Notes: generated by a model from the sequence alone, not told the origin. 64,000 nt of DNA from Candidatus Kaistia colombiensis (GCA_029203105.1 CP119318.1:1316501-1380500); one strand, 5' to 3'; numbered from the stretch's first letter, positions 49,337 to 58,953 are shown. Numbers and translations are program-made.

Positions 49337-50133
49337 ACGACACCGTGATCAACCTGGTCGGCGTGACGAAGTCCTTCGTGCGCGGCGTCAACGCGGTCGA
49401 TGACGTGACGCTTTCGGTGGCGCGCGGCGAGACGCTCGGCATTGTCGGTGAATCGGGTTCCGGCAAGTCGACGCTGTTGCGCATGATCCTGCGCCTGATG
49501 CGGCCGAGCGCCGGCGCCATCACGCTGGATGGCCGCGATGTCTGGGCGGCGCATGGCCGTGACCTCAAGGGCGTCCGGCGCAACATGCAGGCGATCTTCC
49601 AGGACCCCGCCTCCTCGTTCAACCCGCGCCAGAGCATCGGCAAGATCCTCGCCGCGCCGCTCGAAGTGCACGATATCGGCGACCGCGCGTCGCGTACAAA
49701 ACTGATCGGCGAGACGCTGGAGCGCGTCGGCCTGCCGGCGACGACCGTCAGCCGCTACCCGCACCAGCTTTCCGGCGGCCAGCGCCAGCGCGTCGCCATC
49801 GCCCGCGCCGTCATCATGCGCCCCGCCGTCGTGCTGGCCGACGAGCCGACCTCGGCGCTCGACGTCTCCGTCCAGGCGCAGGTGCTGAAGCTCTTCCGCG
49901 AGATCAAGGCGGAACTCGGCCTGACTTCGGTCTTCGTCAGCCACAATCTGGCTGTGATCCGCCAGGTCAGCGACCGCGTCGCCGTGATGCGGCATGGCAA
50001 GCTGATCGAGATCGGCACGGCCGAGCGCGTGTTCTCCGCTCCGGAGAGCGACTATACGAAGGCACTGATCGACGCCGTGCCCGACCCCTTCCGCCGCTTC
50101 CGCGCGCCCGTTGAACTGGAATCCGGATCATGA
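49333..50133 (+). CDS. Peptide ABC transporter ATP-binding protein, DppF-like
   Basis: 266 residues from ATG 49333. Walker A GESGSGKST, Q-loop IFQDPASSFNPRQ typical of DppF/OppF, signature LSGGQRQRVAIARA, Walker B VVLADEPTSALDVSVQ, and switch VSHNLAVI. It overlaps the DUF1028 gene by four bases (ATGA at 50130). Confidence 0.94.
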   Translation: MNDTVINLVGVTKSFVRGVNAVDDVTLSVARGETLGIVGESGSGKSTLLRMILRLMRPSAGAITLDGRDVWAAHGRDLKGVRRNMQAIFQDPASSFNPRQSIGKILAAPLEVHDIGDRASRTKLIGETLERVGLPATTVSRYPHQLSGGQRQRVAIARAVIMRPAVVLADEPTSALDVSVQAQVLKLFREIKAELGLTSVFVSHNLAVIRQVSDRVAVMRHGKLIEIGTAERVFSAPESDYTKALIDAVPDPFRRFRAPVELESGS

Positions 50134-50867
50134 TCGAGCTGAACACCTTCTCCGTCTCCGCCCGCTGCCCGCGCACCGGCATGCTCGGCGTCGCCGTCTC
50201 GACGGCCGTGCCGGCCGTCGGCGGCATTTGCATCTTCGCTGATGCCGGCGTCGGCGCCATCGCCACCCAGTCCTGGGCCAATCCCTATCTCGGCATCGAC
50301 GGACTGCAGCTGCTGCGCGAAGGCCTGTCGGCGCCGGAGGCCATGGCCAAGCTGCTCGCCGAGGATCCCGGCCAGGCCGATCGTCAGCTCGGCATCGTCG
50401 ACAGTCAGGGCCGCACCGCCGCCCACACGGGGGCTTCCTGCGTCGACTGGGCCGGCCACATCGAGGGTGACGGTTTCACCGTGCAGGGCAACATGCTTGT
50501 GGGCGCCGCAACCATCGATGCCATGGCGGAAGCCGCCGAGCGCAGCGCCGGTTTCGACCTGCACGAGCGGCTGATGCTGGTGCTCGAGGCTGGTCAGGCG
50601 GCCGGCGGCGACAAGCGCGGCAAGCAGTCGGCGGCGCTCAAGGTGTTCAAGAAGGAAGCCTATGCGTGGCTCGACCTTCGCGTCGACGAGCATCGCAACC
50701 CCGTCGCCGAGCTCCGCCGCATCTTTGAAATTGCCAAGCATCAGCTGCTGCCGTTCATCGATGGCATGCCGTCGCGCGAAAATCCGCTCGGCGGGCTCCC
50801 CGCTTCCGTGACGGACATGCTGATGACGCCGCCGCCCTACCGGCCCGGCGGCAGCGGCGGCGCGTGA
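50130..50867 (+). CDS. DUF1028 (Ntn-hydrolase-like) protein
   Basis: 245 residues, starting MIELNTFSVSARCPRTGMLGVAVSTAVPAVGG, the DUF1028 opening, with GVGAIATQSWANPYLGIDGLQLLREGLSAPEAM and the middle block GNMLVGAATIDAMAEAAE. The family is structurally related to Ntn hydrolases and found next to Dpp-type importers and M20 peptidases, as here. Its start overlaps the upstream ATPase stop. Role unknown; a peptide or amide hydrolysis step is a fair guess. Confidence 0.88.
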   Translation: MIELNTFSVSARCPRTGMLGVAVSTAVPAVGGICIFADAGVGAIATQSWANPYLGIDGLQLLREGLSAPEAMAKLLAEDPGQADRQLGIVDSQGRTAAHTGASCVDWAGHIEGDGFTVQGNMLVGAATIDAMAEAAERSAGFDLHERLMLVLEAGQAAGGDKRGKQSAALKVFKKEAYAWLDLRVDEHRNPVAELRRIFEIAKHQLLPFIDGMPSRENPLGGLPASVTDMLMTPPPYRPGGSGGA

Positions 50868-50884
50868 AGGACACAGCCTGAACC

Positions 50885-52042
50885 GTGAACAGCATGACCA
50901 AGACCCAGACTACCCGCGAGATCCTCGCCGATCTCGTCGGCTTCGACACCACCAGCGCCCGCTCCAATCTCGCCCTGATCGAACATGTCCGCGCCTATCT
51001 GGCCGGCCATGGCGTGACGGCCGAGATCTTCCCCTCGGCGGACGGCACCAAGGCAAGCCTCTGGGCGACCATTGGCCCGGCCGGGCCCGGCGGCGTCATC
51101 CTGTCGGGCCACACCGACTGCGTGCCCGTCGAGGGCCAGGCCTGGTCGAGCGATCCCTTCGTGCTGACCGAGCGCGACGGCCGCCTCTACGGCCGCGGCG
51201 CCTGCGACATGAAGGGTTTTGATGCCGCCGTGCTGGCGATCGTGCCCGAACTGGTCGCGGCGAAGCTCGACCGGCCCGTCCACATCGCCCTTTCCTATGA
51301 CGAGGAAGTCGGCTGCACCGGCGTTCGCGAGATGATCGCCGCCCTTTCGGCACGTGGCGAGAAGCCGGCGGCCTGCCTGGTCGGCGAACCCACCAGCATG
51401 CAGGTTGTCGTCGGCCACAAGGGCGGCCGCGGCTATCGCTGCCACGTCACCGGGCAGGAAGCGCATTCCAGCCTGGCGCCCCGCGCCGTCAACGCCATCG
51501 AATATGCCGCCGAGCTGATCGTCCACATTCGCGGCCTCGCCCAGGAACTGGCCGCCGGCCCCGTCGACGACGAATACGACCTCGTGCACACGACCATCTC
51601 GACCGGCCTGATCTCGGGCGGCACCGCCGTCAACATCGTGCCGAATGCCTGCTCGTTCACCTTTGAATATCGCAACCTGATCGAAGTCGATCCGGACGCG
51701 ATCATCGCCCGCATCCGGGATTTCGCCGAGACGAAGCTGCTGCCGGACATGCGCAGCCGCGCCCCGCAGGCGGACATCACCTTCGAACAGATCTACGACT
51801 ACCCGGCCTTGTCGATCGACGCGTCACACCCGCTCGTGACCCGGATGAAGAACGTCGTCGGCCATAACGGCCACGGCAAGGTCGCCTATGGCACCGAGGC
51901 CGGGCTGTTCCAGCGCGATCTCGGCGTGCCGACCATCGTCTGCGGCCCCGGCTCGATCGAGATGGCGCACAAGCCGGACGAATATGTCCCGATCGAGCAG
52001 CTCGACCGCTGCGACGCGGCGCTGCGCAAGTTGCTGCTCTGA
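50885..52042 (+). CDS. M20 deacylase, acetylornithine deacetylase (ArgE)-like
   Basis: 385 residues from GTG 50885 (ATG 50894 is possible). Metal and catalytic residues are visible: H in ILSGHTDCVPVEG, D in RLYGRGACDMKGFDA, E-E in YDEEVGC, E in LVGEPTSM, and H in EMAHKPDEYVPIEQL. The dimer/lid domain between (KGGRGYRCHVTGQEAHSS) is complete. ArgE family members hydrolyse N-acyl amino acids. As last gene in a peptide-import operon, it probably deacylates the imported compound and is not the biosynthetic ArgE. Confidence 0.88.
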   Translation: MNSMTKTQTTREILADLVGFDTTSARSNLALIEHVRAYLAGHGVTAEIFPSADGTKASLWATIGPAGPGGVILSGHTDCVPVEGQAWSSDPFVLTERDGRLYGRGACDMKGFDAAVLAIVPELVAAKLDRPVHIALSYDEEVGCTGVREMIAALSARGEKPAACLVGEPTSMQVVVGHKGGRGYRCHVTGQEAHSSLAPRAVNAIEYAAELIVHIRGLAQELAAGPVDDEYDLVHTTISTGLISGGTAVNIVPNACSFTFEYRNLIEVDPDAIIARIRDFAETKLLPDMRSRAPQADITFEQIYDYPALSIDASHPLVTRMKNVVGHNGHGKVAYGTEAGLFQRDLGVPTIVCGPGSIEMAHKPDEYVPIEQLDRCDAALRKLLL

Positions 52043-52099
52043 CAGGGAAACGACGCGCGGGCTCGTCGCAGGCGGCTGCCGCCACTTGCCCCGCTCGGC

Positions 52100-53122
52100 T
52101 CAGGATCTGGCCCGCGCGTACAAGACGGCAAAGTGGTTCTGGAGGTCCGGCTGGGGGCTGGAGACGTCAGGCACCGTGGCGATCTCGTGCTTGACCTCGC
52201 GCGGCGTCACGCCGAAGCGGGCTCGGAAGGCTCTCAGGAACTGATTGGCGCTGGAGAAGCCCAGGCGATGGGCGACGTCGGCGATCGATCCGGAATGAGC
52301 CGTGGGCGAGGTCAGTTGCAGCAGCGCCAGGTCCAGTCGCTTGTGACGCAGAACCGTCGCCACCCCGCCATCCTCAGCAAAGGCGCGATAGAGATGGGAC
52401 CGCGAAACGTTCAGCCGGCGCGCGATATCGTCGGGCGATAGCTCCGGCAGGTGCAGGTTGCCGGCGATGAAGTCGAGTGTCCGCTGCCGCAGGGCGGCGC
52501 GTAGTGGCACGCAGTCCGGCGCCTCGCTTGCCGGCCCGCCCGACAAGGCCGCTGCCAGCAACGCCACCAGCGCTTCCAGGACCTTGTCCGCCTGCGCGGC
52601 GGACAAGGGCTCGCTCTGGGCGCGCAAGCCCGTCAGATAGGTGACGAGCAGGCGCGTCATCGACCCATCCGCTCTCAGCACGGTTCCATGAAGGTTCCGA
52701 GCGCTCACGGCCTGCTCGAGGCGAAGGCGCGGGATCGAGATCATCGTCCGGGTGCCGGTCGACACCAGAGAGCTGAAGGTCCGGGCCAGGTCGACGATGC
52801 AGATGTCGCCGGCTTGCACCGCGACGCTGACGCCGCCGAAATCGCCGCGCATCGTGCCGGAGGTGACGACCTGAATGAGGTAATTGTCGAGATCGCTGCG
52901 GGCGATGACGCGATGATCCCGCTTGAACTCGTGCTGGCTGAATGCCGTGGCGGCGACCAGCAGCGATCCGAACCGGCGTGACCGGACGGACCCCTCGAAT
53001 GCGCGCGCGCGCTCGTCGGGAAGCGCCTGCACCTCATAGATCGGTCTGGCGAGTTCCCGCCAGAATTCGCTCCGGTCGCGGATGTCGACCATGTCCGTCG
53101 ACACGATGATCTCATCGCCCAT
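52100..53122 (-). CDS. AraC-family regulator with AraC-binding-like domain
   Basis: 340 residues. The C-terminal AraC helix-turn-helix reads LRQRTLDFIAGNLHLPELSPDDIARRLNVSRSHLYRAFAEDG, then ATVLRHKRLDLALLQL and SIADVAHRLGFSSANQFLRAFRARFGVTPREV. The N-terminal domain (DRSEFWRELARPIYEVQAL.., FSQHEFKRDHRVIARSDLDNYLIQVVTSGTM) is the AraC-binding-like (FeaR) type. It converges with the ArgE-like gene end. Targets are unknown. Confidence 0.93.
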   Translation of the reverse strand: MGDEIIVSTDMVDIRDRSEFWRELARPIYEVQALPDERARAFEGSVRSRRFGSLLVAATAFSQHEFKRDHRVIARSDLDNYLIQVVTSGTMRGDFGGVSVAVQAGDICIVDLARTFSSLVSTGTRTMISIPRLRLEQAVSARNLHGTVLRADGSMTRLLVTYLTGLRAQSEPLSAAQADKVLEALVALLAAALSGGPASEAPDCVPLRAALRQRTLDFIAGNLHLPELSPDDIARRLNVSRSHLYRAFAEDGGVATVLRHKRLDLALLQLTSPTAHSGSIADVAHRLGFSSANQFLRAFRARFGVTPREVKHEIATVPDVSSPQPDLQNHFAVLYARARS

Positions 53123-53332
53123 CGCGCGAGCCCCCTGGAAACGATGTGCTTCGGATAGCTGACCGTCGGTCGCGGCATTGTGCGCTGCGGAACCGTATCG
53201 GCGTCAAGTCTCATTTCTCTCGTCGCAACGTCCCAAACTCGCCTTTCCTACCAGGAGACGACTGGCCGTTTCTTTCTTCCCTGCGATAACTCCGCATGCC
53301 GCTGGATGATGGCGGGCCGGGGAGAATCTGTA

Positions 53333-53659
53333 ATGAAATTCAGTAGACTACGTGTCTTTTCGATAGCGGCGTTGACCGCCATCACCCTCGCGGCGCAGAC
53401 CGTGCCCAGTTCCGCCCACAGCAATGGCGCGGCGATTGCGGCCGGCATCATAGGCCTGGCACTGGGCGCCGCGGTCGCCGACAGCGCTCATTCGCGCGAC
53501 GCGAACATTTATGGCGGCCCGCCGCCGGCCGCCTATGGGCAGGCGATGCCCTTTTCTCCCTCGGTCGGGGTCACCTGCTATCCGTCGCGCCGCCAGTGCC
53601 TCGTGAACAACGGTGTGATCGCCTGGAACTGGACCGACCGGATTTACCCGCAATATTAA
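53333..53659 (+). CDS. Small secreted hypothetical protein
   Basis: 108 residues from ATG 53333. Signal peptide LRVFSIAALTAITLAAQTV, cleavage around SSAHS, then a Gly/Ala helix GAAIAAGIIGLALGAAVAD and a C-terminal part with two cysteines (VTCYPSRRQCLVN) and aromatic end WNWTDRIYPQY. It resembles many short alphaproteobacterial outer-surface proteins of unknown role. It ends ten bases before the next small secreted protein. Confidence 0.7.
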   Translation: MKFSRLRVFSIAALTAITLAAQTVPSSAHSNGAAIAAGIIGLALGAAVADSAHSRDANIYGGPPPAAYGQAMPFSPSVGVTCYPSRRQCLVNNGVIAWNWTDRIYPQY

Positions 53660-53669
53660 GGGCTGCCCC

Positions 53670-54125
53670 ATGCTTTCCAAGACTATCTCGAAGGCCGCGT
53701 TCGGCCTCGCCTTCCTGCTCGCGGCGGCGACTCTGTCGAGCGTCCAGGCAGCCGAGCCGACCGACGACAACAAGATGAACGGCGCGTGGGAGGATCTGGC
53801 CGAAACCGAAGGCAATCTTCTCAGCAACGCGCAATTCTCGCAGCTCACCCATCTCGCGTATCAGACGGCAGCGGTGCGTGTGTGCGACAGCCACACGCTG
53901 GACAAGGAAGCGGTCGGGAATGCGCTCGACAAGATCCTGACCGGCGCGGCCGACCAGAAGCTGACGGATGCGCAGCAGGAAGAGCGGACGGCGGCCATCC
54001 TGATCGCCTTCGGCGCGCGCTACGGCCTCTTTATCGCCGAAGGCCATGCCGACAAGGGCCGCTTTTGTGAGTCGGCAATAAAGCTCAAGGAGAGCCCCGG
54101 CGGCCTGCCCGTATTCTTAAAGTAA
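53670..54125 (+). CDS. Secreted hypothetical protein
   Basis: 151 residues from ATG 53670. Signal peptide ISKAAFGLAFLLAAATLSSV, cleavage after VQAAE. The mature part is helical with two cysteines (VRVCDSH and RFCESA) likely in a disulfide. No named family is recognised. It precedes the RND adaptor gene by 106 bases, but co-transcription is not shown. Confidence 0.68.
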   Translation: MLSKTISKAAFGLAFLLAAATLSSVQAAEPTDDNKMNGAWEDLAETEGNLLSNAQFSQLTHLAYQTAAVRVCDSHTLDKEAVGNALDKILTGAADQKLTDAQQEERTAAILIAFGARYGLFIAEGHADKGRFCESAIKLKESPGGLPVFLK

Positions 54126-54231
54126 TTCTTTACGTCGCAAGCCATAGCATGCGCCGCGCGCCGAGATGATCCCACCGGTTCCGGGATGATCTCGGCGGCT
54201 GTCGTCATGATCGAACAGGATATCGCACAAG

Positions 54232-55344
54232 ATGAAAATGCAACTCGTCGGGATGGCGGCGGTTCTTGTGGCCGGCCTTTCGTTTGGCTCGCCGGCCGAG
54301 GCCCAGGACGCACCGTCGACACGGGTTGGCACCTTGGTGGCGACGCCGCAGCCGATCAACCCGGCCAAGGAATTCGTCGGTCGCATCGAGGCCCGCGAGC
54401 GGGTCGATGTCCGCGCCCGCGTCACCGGCTTCCTGGAGGATGTCCTGTTCGAGGATGGCCAGGTCGTCAAGGAAGGAGACTTGCTCTACCGGATCGAGCA
54501 GGCCCCGTTCCAGGCGGCGCTCTCGCGAGCCCAGGGAGCGCTCGACCAGGCTCGCGGCCAGTCGGCCTACGCCGATCAGCAGTTTTCCCGCGCCGAAGAG
54601 CTTCTGAAGACGCAGACCGGCACGGCCGCCTCGCGCGACCAGCGCCTTGCCGAGCAGCTGACCGCCAAAGGCAACGTCCAGATTGCCGAAGCGAACGTCC
54701 AGACCGCCCAGATCGACCTCGGCTACACCGAGGTCAAGTCGCCGATCTCCGGCCTGATCGGGCGCACGGCCGTGACGCAGGGCAATGTCGTCGGTCCGGA
54801 CCGCGGCGTGCTGACGACGATCGTCAGCCAGGATCCGATGCATGTCGTGATCCCGGTCAGCCAGCGCGAATTCCTGAAACTGAAGAGCGACGACCGCACG
54901 GCCGCCAAGCAGGAGCTTTCGGCGCTGATCCGTTTCTCCGACGGTTCCGCCTATGATTTCCCCGGCAAGATCGATTTTGTCGACACCTCCGTCGACCGCG
55001 CGACGGACAGCGTGACGATGCGAGCACTGGTGCCCAATCCGAACGGACGGCTGATCGACGGCCAGCTCGTCAAGGTGATGATGCAGCTGGAAACGCCGGT
55101 CGAAAAGATCCTGGTGCCGCAATCGGCCCTGCTTGCCGACCAGCAGGGCTTCTATGTCTTCGTGGTGGAGGACGGCAAGGCAGCCATCCGCCGCGTGACG
55201 CTCGGGCGGGAGAGCGGCATGAGCGCCACCGTTGAAACCGGCCTGTCGCCGGGCGATCAGGTGATCGTCGAGGGCATCGCGGCGATCCGCCCCGGCGCGC
55301 CGGTCTCGGCCTATCCGGCCTCCGTGTTGCCGAAGGCGAGCTAA
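54232..55344 (+). CDS. RND efflux periplasmic adaptor, AcrA/MexA-like
   Basis: 370 residues. Signal peptide MKMQLVGMAAVLVAGLSFG. Lipoyl, hairpin and barrel domains follow in order: VTGFLEDVLFEDGQVVKEGDLLYRIEQ, the coiled-coil ALSRAQGALDQARGQSAYAD.., VKSPISGLIGRTAVTQGNVVG, and the MFP beta-barrel and membrane-proximal end VETGLSPGDQVIVEGI. It lacks an obvious lipobox cysteine. It ends four bases before the RND pump gene. Confidence 0.93.
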   Translation: MKMQLVGMAAVLVAGLSFGSPAEAQDAPSTRVGTLVATPQPINPAKEFVGRIEARERVDVRARVTGFLEDVLFEDGQVVKEGDLLYRIEQAPFQAALSRAQGALDQARGQSAYADQQFSRAEELLKTQTGTAASRDQRLAEQLTAKGNVQIAEANVQTAQIDLGYTEVKSPISGLIGRTAVTQGNVVGPDRGVLTTIVSQDPMHVVIPVSQREFLKLKSDDRTAAKQELSALIRFSDGSAYDFPGKIDFVDTSVDRATDSVTMRALVPNPNGRLIDGQLVKVMMQLETPVEKILVPQSALLADQQGFYVFVVEDGKAAIRRVTLGRESGMSATVETGLSPGDQVIVEGIAAIRPGAPVSAYPASVLPKAS

Positions 55345-55348
55345 GACG

Positions 55349-58300
55349 ATGATCTCCGCATTGTTCGTCGACCGGCCGCGCTTTGCCATCGTCATCGCGC
55401 TGGTAACGGTGATCGCCGGCCTGCTGTCGCTGATGGCGATCCCGATCGCGCAGTATCCCGACATCGTGCCGCCGCAGGTGTCGGTGACCACCTTCTATCC
55501 CGGCGCCTCGGCGGCCGTGGTCGAGTCGACCGTCGCCCAGCCGCTCGAAAGCCAGATCGTCGGCGTCGACAAGTCGATCTACATGAAGAGCGTGTCGGGC
55601 AATGACGGCAGCTATACGCTGACCGTGTCGTTCGAGCTCGGCTCGGATGCCGACATCAATGCGGTCAACGTCAACAACCGCGTCCAGGTGGCGCTCTCCA
55701 AACTGCCGCAGGACGTGCAGCAGCAGGGCGTGACCGTCAAGAAGCAGTCGTCCGCGATGCTGGGCGTCATCGCGCTGACCTCGCCCAAGGGCAGCCATGA
55801 CGAGCTGTTCATCTCGAACTACGCGACGATCAACCTGATCGACGAGATCCGCTCGACGCAGGGCGTCGGCCAGGCAACGCTGTTCGGCCCGCAGGACTAT
55901 GCGGTGCGCGCCTGGGTACAGACCGATCGACTGACCGGGCTGGGGCTCACCACCAACGATGTCGTCCAGGCGATCCGGGGCCAGAACGTGCAGGCCGCCG
56001 TCGGTCGCATCGGCGCGCGTCCGGTCTCGGACGACCAGCAGCTCCAGCTCAACATCCAGACCAAGGGGCGCCTGTCCTCGGTCGACGAGTTCAACAACAT
56101 CATTGTCCGCACCAACACGGACGGTTCGGTGCTGCGCCTCTCCGACGTCGCCCGCGTCGAGCTCGGCGCGGCCAATCTCGATCGCTCGACCCGCCTGAAC
56201 GGCCAGCCGGCGACCCTGATCGGCATCTATCAGTCGCCCGGCGCCAATGCGCTGACGACGCTCGCCGCCGTGAAACAGAAGCTGGCCGAAGCGCAGAAGC
56301 AGTTCCCCGACGACCTCACCTGGAGCGTCACCTACGACCCGACCACCTTCGTCACCGCGACGATCGAGATCGTCGAGCACACGCTGCTCGAAGCCTTCGT
56401 GCTCGTCGTGCTGGTGGTGTTCCTGTTCCTCGGCAATCTGCGCGCCACGCTGATCCCCACCATCGCGGTGCCGGTCAGCCTGATCGGCACCTTCATCGTG
56501 CTGAACGCCATCGGCTATTCGGCCAATACGGTGTCGCTGCTCGCCCTCGTGCTCGCGATCGGCATCGTCGTGGACGACGCCATCGTCGTGGTCGAGGCCG
56601 TCGAGGCCAAGATGGAGGCGGAGCCCCACCTCACACCCGGCGAGGCCACCAAGACGGCGATGGGCGAGATCACGGCGCCGATCATCGGCATCACCCTGGT
56701 GCTGCTCTCGGTCTTCGTGCCGGTCGCGTTCATTCCCGGCATCACCGGCGAGCTATTCCGCCAGTTCGCGGTCACGGTCGCCGTATCGATGCTGCTTTCC
56801 GCCATCAACGCGCTGACCCTGTCGCCGGCGCTCTGCGCCATCCTGCTGAAGCCGCGCCACGGTCCCCGTCGCGGCCCGATCGGCGCGCTGATGCGCGGCA
56901 TCGACTATGTCCGCGACGCCTATGGTTCGGTCGTGGCGCGGCTGCTCCGCATCTCGATCATCGGCCTCGTCATGGTCGTCGCCTCCGGCATCGGCATCTA
57001 TGCGCTGAACGGCGTCACGCCGACCGGCTTCCTGCCGGAAGAGGACCAGGGCGCCTTCTTCGTCGTCGTGCAGACGCCGGACGGCGCCTCGGTCGGCCGC
57101 ACCAGCGCGGCCGTCGCGGAGGTCGAGGCGATCCTGAAGCAGGAAGAGACCATCGCCGACACCTCGTCGATCATCGGCTTCAACTTCGTCGATGGCTACT
57201 CGCAGCCCAACGCCGCCTTCGTCATCGTCACGCTGAAGCCGTTCGAAGAGCGCAAGCGCGCCGATCAATCGGCGGCGGCGGTGATCGAGCGGCTCGGCCC
57301 GAAGCTGACCACCATTTCGGGCGGCTTCGCGCTTCCCTTGGCGCCGCCGCCGATCATCGGCCTCGGCACCGGCGGCGGCTTCACCTATATGCTGCGGGCG
57401 CTCTCCAACAACGACCCGACAGCGCTGGCGCAGGTGTTGCGCGGCTTGCTGGTCGCGGCCAACCAGGACCCGCGCCTCTCCAGCGTGTTCTCGTCCTTCT
57501 CCGCCTCGAACCCGTCGATCTTCCTCGACATCGACCGCGACAAGGCCGAGATCCTCGGCGTCGACATCTCGGCGATCTTCCAGGCGCTGCAGACCTCGCT
57601 TGGCGGCGGCTATGTCAACGACATGAACCTGTTCGGCCGCACCTGGCAGGTCCAGGTCCAGGCCGAGGCGCAGGACCGCCGCGCGATCACCGATATCGAC
57701 CGCATCAATGTGCGCAGCCGGACCGGCGAGATGATCGCGTTGCGCAGCTTGGTCGAGCCGAGGCTGGTGCTCGGCCCGCAGGCGCTGATCCGCTATAACA
57801 ACAAGCTCGCCGTGACGGTGCAGGGGGCGCCTGCGCCCGGTGTCTCGTCCGGTCAGGCGCTCGCCGCGATGGAGGCGGTTGCTGCCAAGGCGCTGCCTGC
57901 CGGCTATGGCGGCGACTGGACCGACATTTCCTTCCAGGAGAAGCGGGCCGGCGGCCAGACCAGCATCATTCTCGGCTTCGCCCTGCTGTTCGCCTTCCTG
58001 TTCCTGGTGGCGCTCTATGAGAGCTGGACCATTCCGGTGCCGGTTCTGCTCTCCGTATCCGTCGCCGTGCTGGGGGCGTTCCTCGCCATTCTGGTCGGTC
58101 GACTGACGCTCGACCTGTATGCCCAGATCGGCCTGATCGTGCTGATCGGCCTTGCCGCCAAGAACGGCATCCTGATCGTCGAATTCGCCAAGGAGCGCCG
58201 CGAGCACGGCGTTCCGCTGATCGAGGCGGCGATCGAGGGCGCGCGGCTGCGCTTCCGCCCCGTGATGATGACGTCTTTCGCCTTCATCCTGGGACTGGTG

Positions 58301-58513
58301 CCGCTCGTCTTCGGCACCGGCGCCGCGATGCTGGCGCGTCGCCACGTCTCGACACCGGTCTTCGGCGGCATGCTCGCCGCGTCGCTGATCGGAATATTCG
58401 TCATCCCGGCGCTCTACGTGACATTCCAGAAACTGCGGGAACGCGTGAAGGGGACAGGCGCGTCGAGCGCTGCCTCAGGCGCTCCCGCCCATGCCGACAG
58501 GTCCGAAACATGA
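55349..58513 (+). CDS. RND multidrug efflux transporter, HAE1 (AcrB/MexB-like)
   Basis: 1054 residues, 12 membrane segments with two large periplasmic loops. Features: FVDRPRFAIVIALVTVIAGLLSL (TM1), PQVSVTTFYPGASAAVVESTVAQPLE, the proton-relay aspartates in LAIGIVVDDAIVVVEAVE (TM4), and GLAAKNGILIVEFAKERRE (TM10 lysine region). Together with the adaptor it forms a drug/proton antiport complex; the outer-membrane channel is not in the operon. Its stop overlaps the YcgJ-like gene by four bases. Confidence 0.96.
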   Translation: MISALFVDRPRFAIVIALVTVIAGLLSLMAIPIAQYPDIVPPQVSVTTFYPGASAAVVESTVAQPLESQIVGVDKSIYMKSVSGNDGSYTLTVSFELGSDADINAVNVNNRVQVALSKLPQDVQQQGVTVKKQSSAMLGVIALTSPKGSHDELFISNYATINLIDEIRSTQGVGQATLFGPQDYAVRAWVQTDRLTGLGLTTNDVVQAIRGQNVQAAVGRIGARPVSDDQQLQLNIQTKGRLSSVDEFNNIIVRTNTDGSVLRLSDVARVELGAANLDRSTRLNGQPATLIGIYQSPGANALTTLAAVKQKLAEAQKQFPDDLTWSVTYDPTTFVTATIEIVEHTLLEAFVLVVLVVFLFLGNLRATLIPTIAVPVSLIGTFIVLNAIGYSANTVSLLALVLAIGIVVDDAIVVVEAVEAKMEAEPHLTPGEATKTAMGEITAPIIGITLVLLSVFVPVAFIPGITGELFRQFAVTVAVSMLLSAINALTLSPALCAILLKPRHGPRRGPIGALMRGIDYVRDAYGSVVARLLRISIIGLVMVVASGIGIYALNGVTPTGFLPEEDQGAFFVVVQTPDGASVGRTSAAVAEVEAILKQEETIADTSSIIGFNFVDGYSQPNAAFVIVTLKPFEERKRADQSAAAVIERLGPKLTTISGGFALPLAPPPIIGLGTGGGFTYMLRALSNNDPTALAQVLRGLLVAANQDPRLSSVFSSFSASNPSIFLDIDRDKAEILGVDISAIFQALQTSLGGGYVNDMNLFGRTWQVQVQAEAQDRRAITDIDRINVRSRTGEMIALRSLVEPRLVLGPQALIRYNNKLAVTVQGAPAPGVSSGQALAAMEAVAAKALPAGYGGDWTDISFQEKRAGGQTSIILGFALLFAFLFLVALYESWTIPVPVLLSVSVAVLGAFLAILVGRLTLDLYAQIGLIVLIGLAAKNGILIVEFAKERREHGVPLIEAAIEGARLRFRPVMMTSFAFILGLVPLVFGTGAAMLARRHVSTPVFGGMLAASLIGIFVIPALYVTFQKLRERVKGTGASSAASGAPAHADRSET

Positions 58514-58866
58514 AGACAATCGCATTCCTGGCAGTGGCGGCCCTTGCGCTGACCTCCGCAGGCCCGTCGTTTGCCGCGTCGAAGAAGAGCCTGAACTCGC
58601 CGCGCGCGGGCGTGCTTTGCGACAAATACATCTGCGCCGACGCCGGCGGGATCTCCCGTGACCTGACGGCCCGATATCTCGGGCGGGCGGCGGCCAAGAG
58701 ACTGTCTTCGCAGGGCTCGTTCGACACGAGACGGTTCACGCTGGCGAACGGGGTGTTCTGCGATACGGTCGCCCGCAGCTGCTACAAGGACCGCTATTTC
58801 GACAGCAACGGCAAACGCAGCGCCGTCGATCCCGGCGCCAGTTCGATCCTGTTCGGCAAGCCCTGA
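58510..58866 (+). CDS. YcgJ-like small secreted protein
   Basis: 118 residues, overlapping the RND stop (ATGA). Signal peptide to about residue 23 (PSFAASKK). The mature part has four cysteines in the pattern LCDKYICADAGGISRDLTARYLG and VFCDTVARSCYKDRYFD, matching the YcgJ/Fels-like family of short periplasmic proteins. Coupling to an RND pump is unusual; a chaperone or assembly role is only inference. Confidence 0.78.
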   Translation: MKTIAFLAVAALALTSAGPSFAASKKSLNSPRAGVLCDKYICADAGGISRDLTARYLGRAAAKRLSSQGSFDTRRFTLANGVFCDTVARSCYKDRYFDSNGKRSAVDPGASSILFGKP

Positions 58867-58873
58867 GAGCCGC

Positions 58874-58933
58874 TGGCTCCGTTTGGTCGCGTTTTCTTCA
58901 CGCGACCCGACGTCCCCTGCGCCGGCAAACGCG
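58874..58933. repeat. Strongly diverged module-B repeat, copy 6
   Basis: GGTCGCGTTTTCTTCACGCGAC retains the left half of module B; the right half is reduced to GGCAAACGCG. It lies directly after the YcgJ-like gene. Confidence 0.6.
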
Positions 58934-58953
58934 CATCACGCTGAATGACGAAT

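Noticed and set aside
50885..52042. Assignment as the biosynthetic argE
   Set aside because: The gene ends a peptide-import operon and alphaproteobacteria commonly use ArgJ for arginine synthesis; a catabolic deacylase is more likely.
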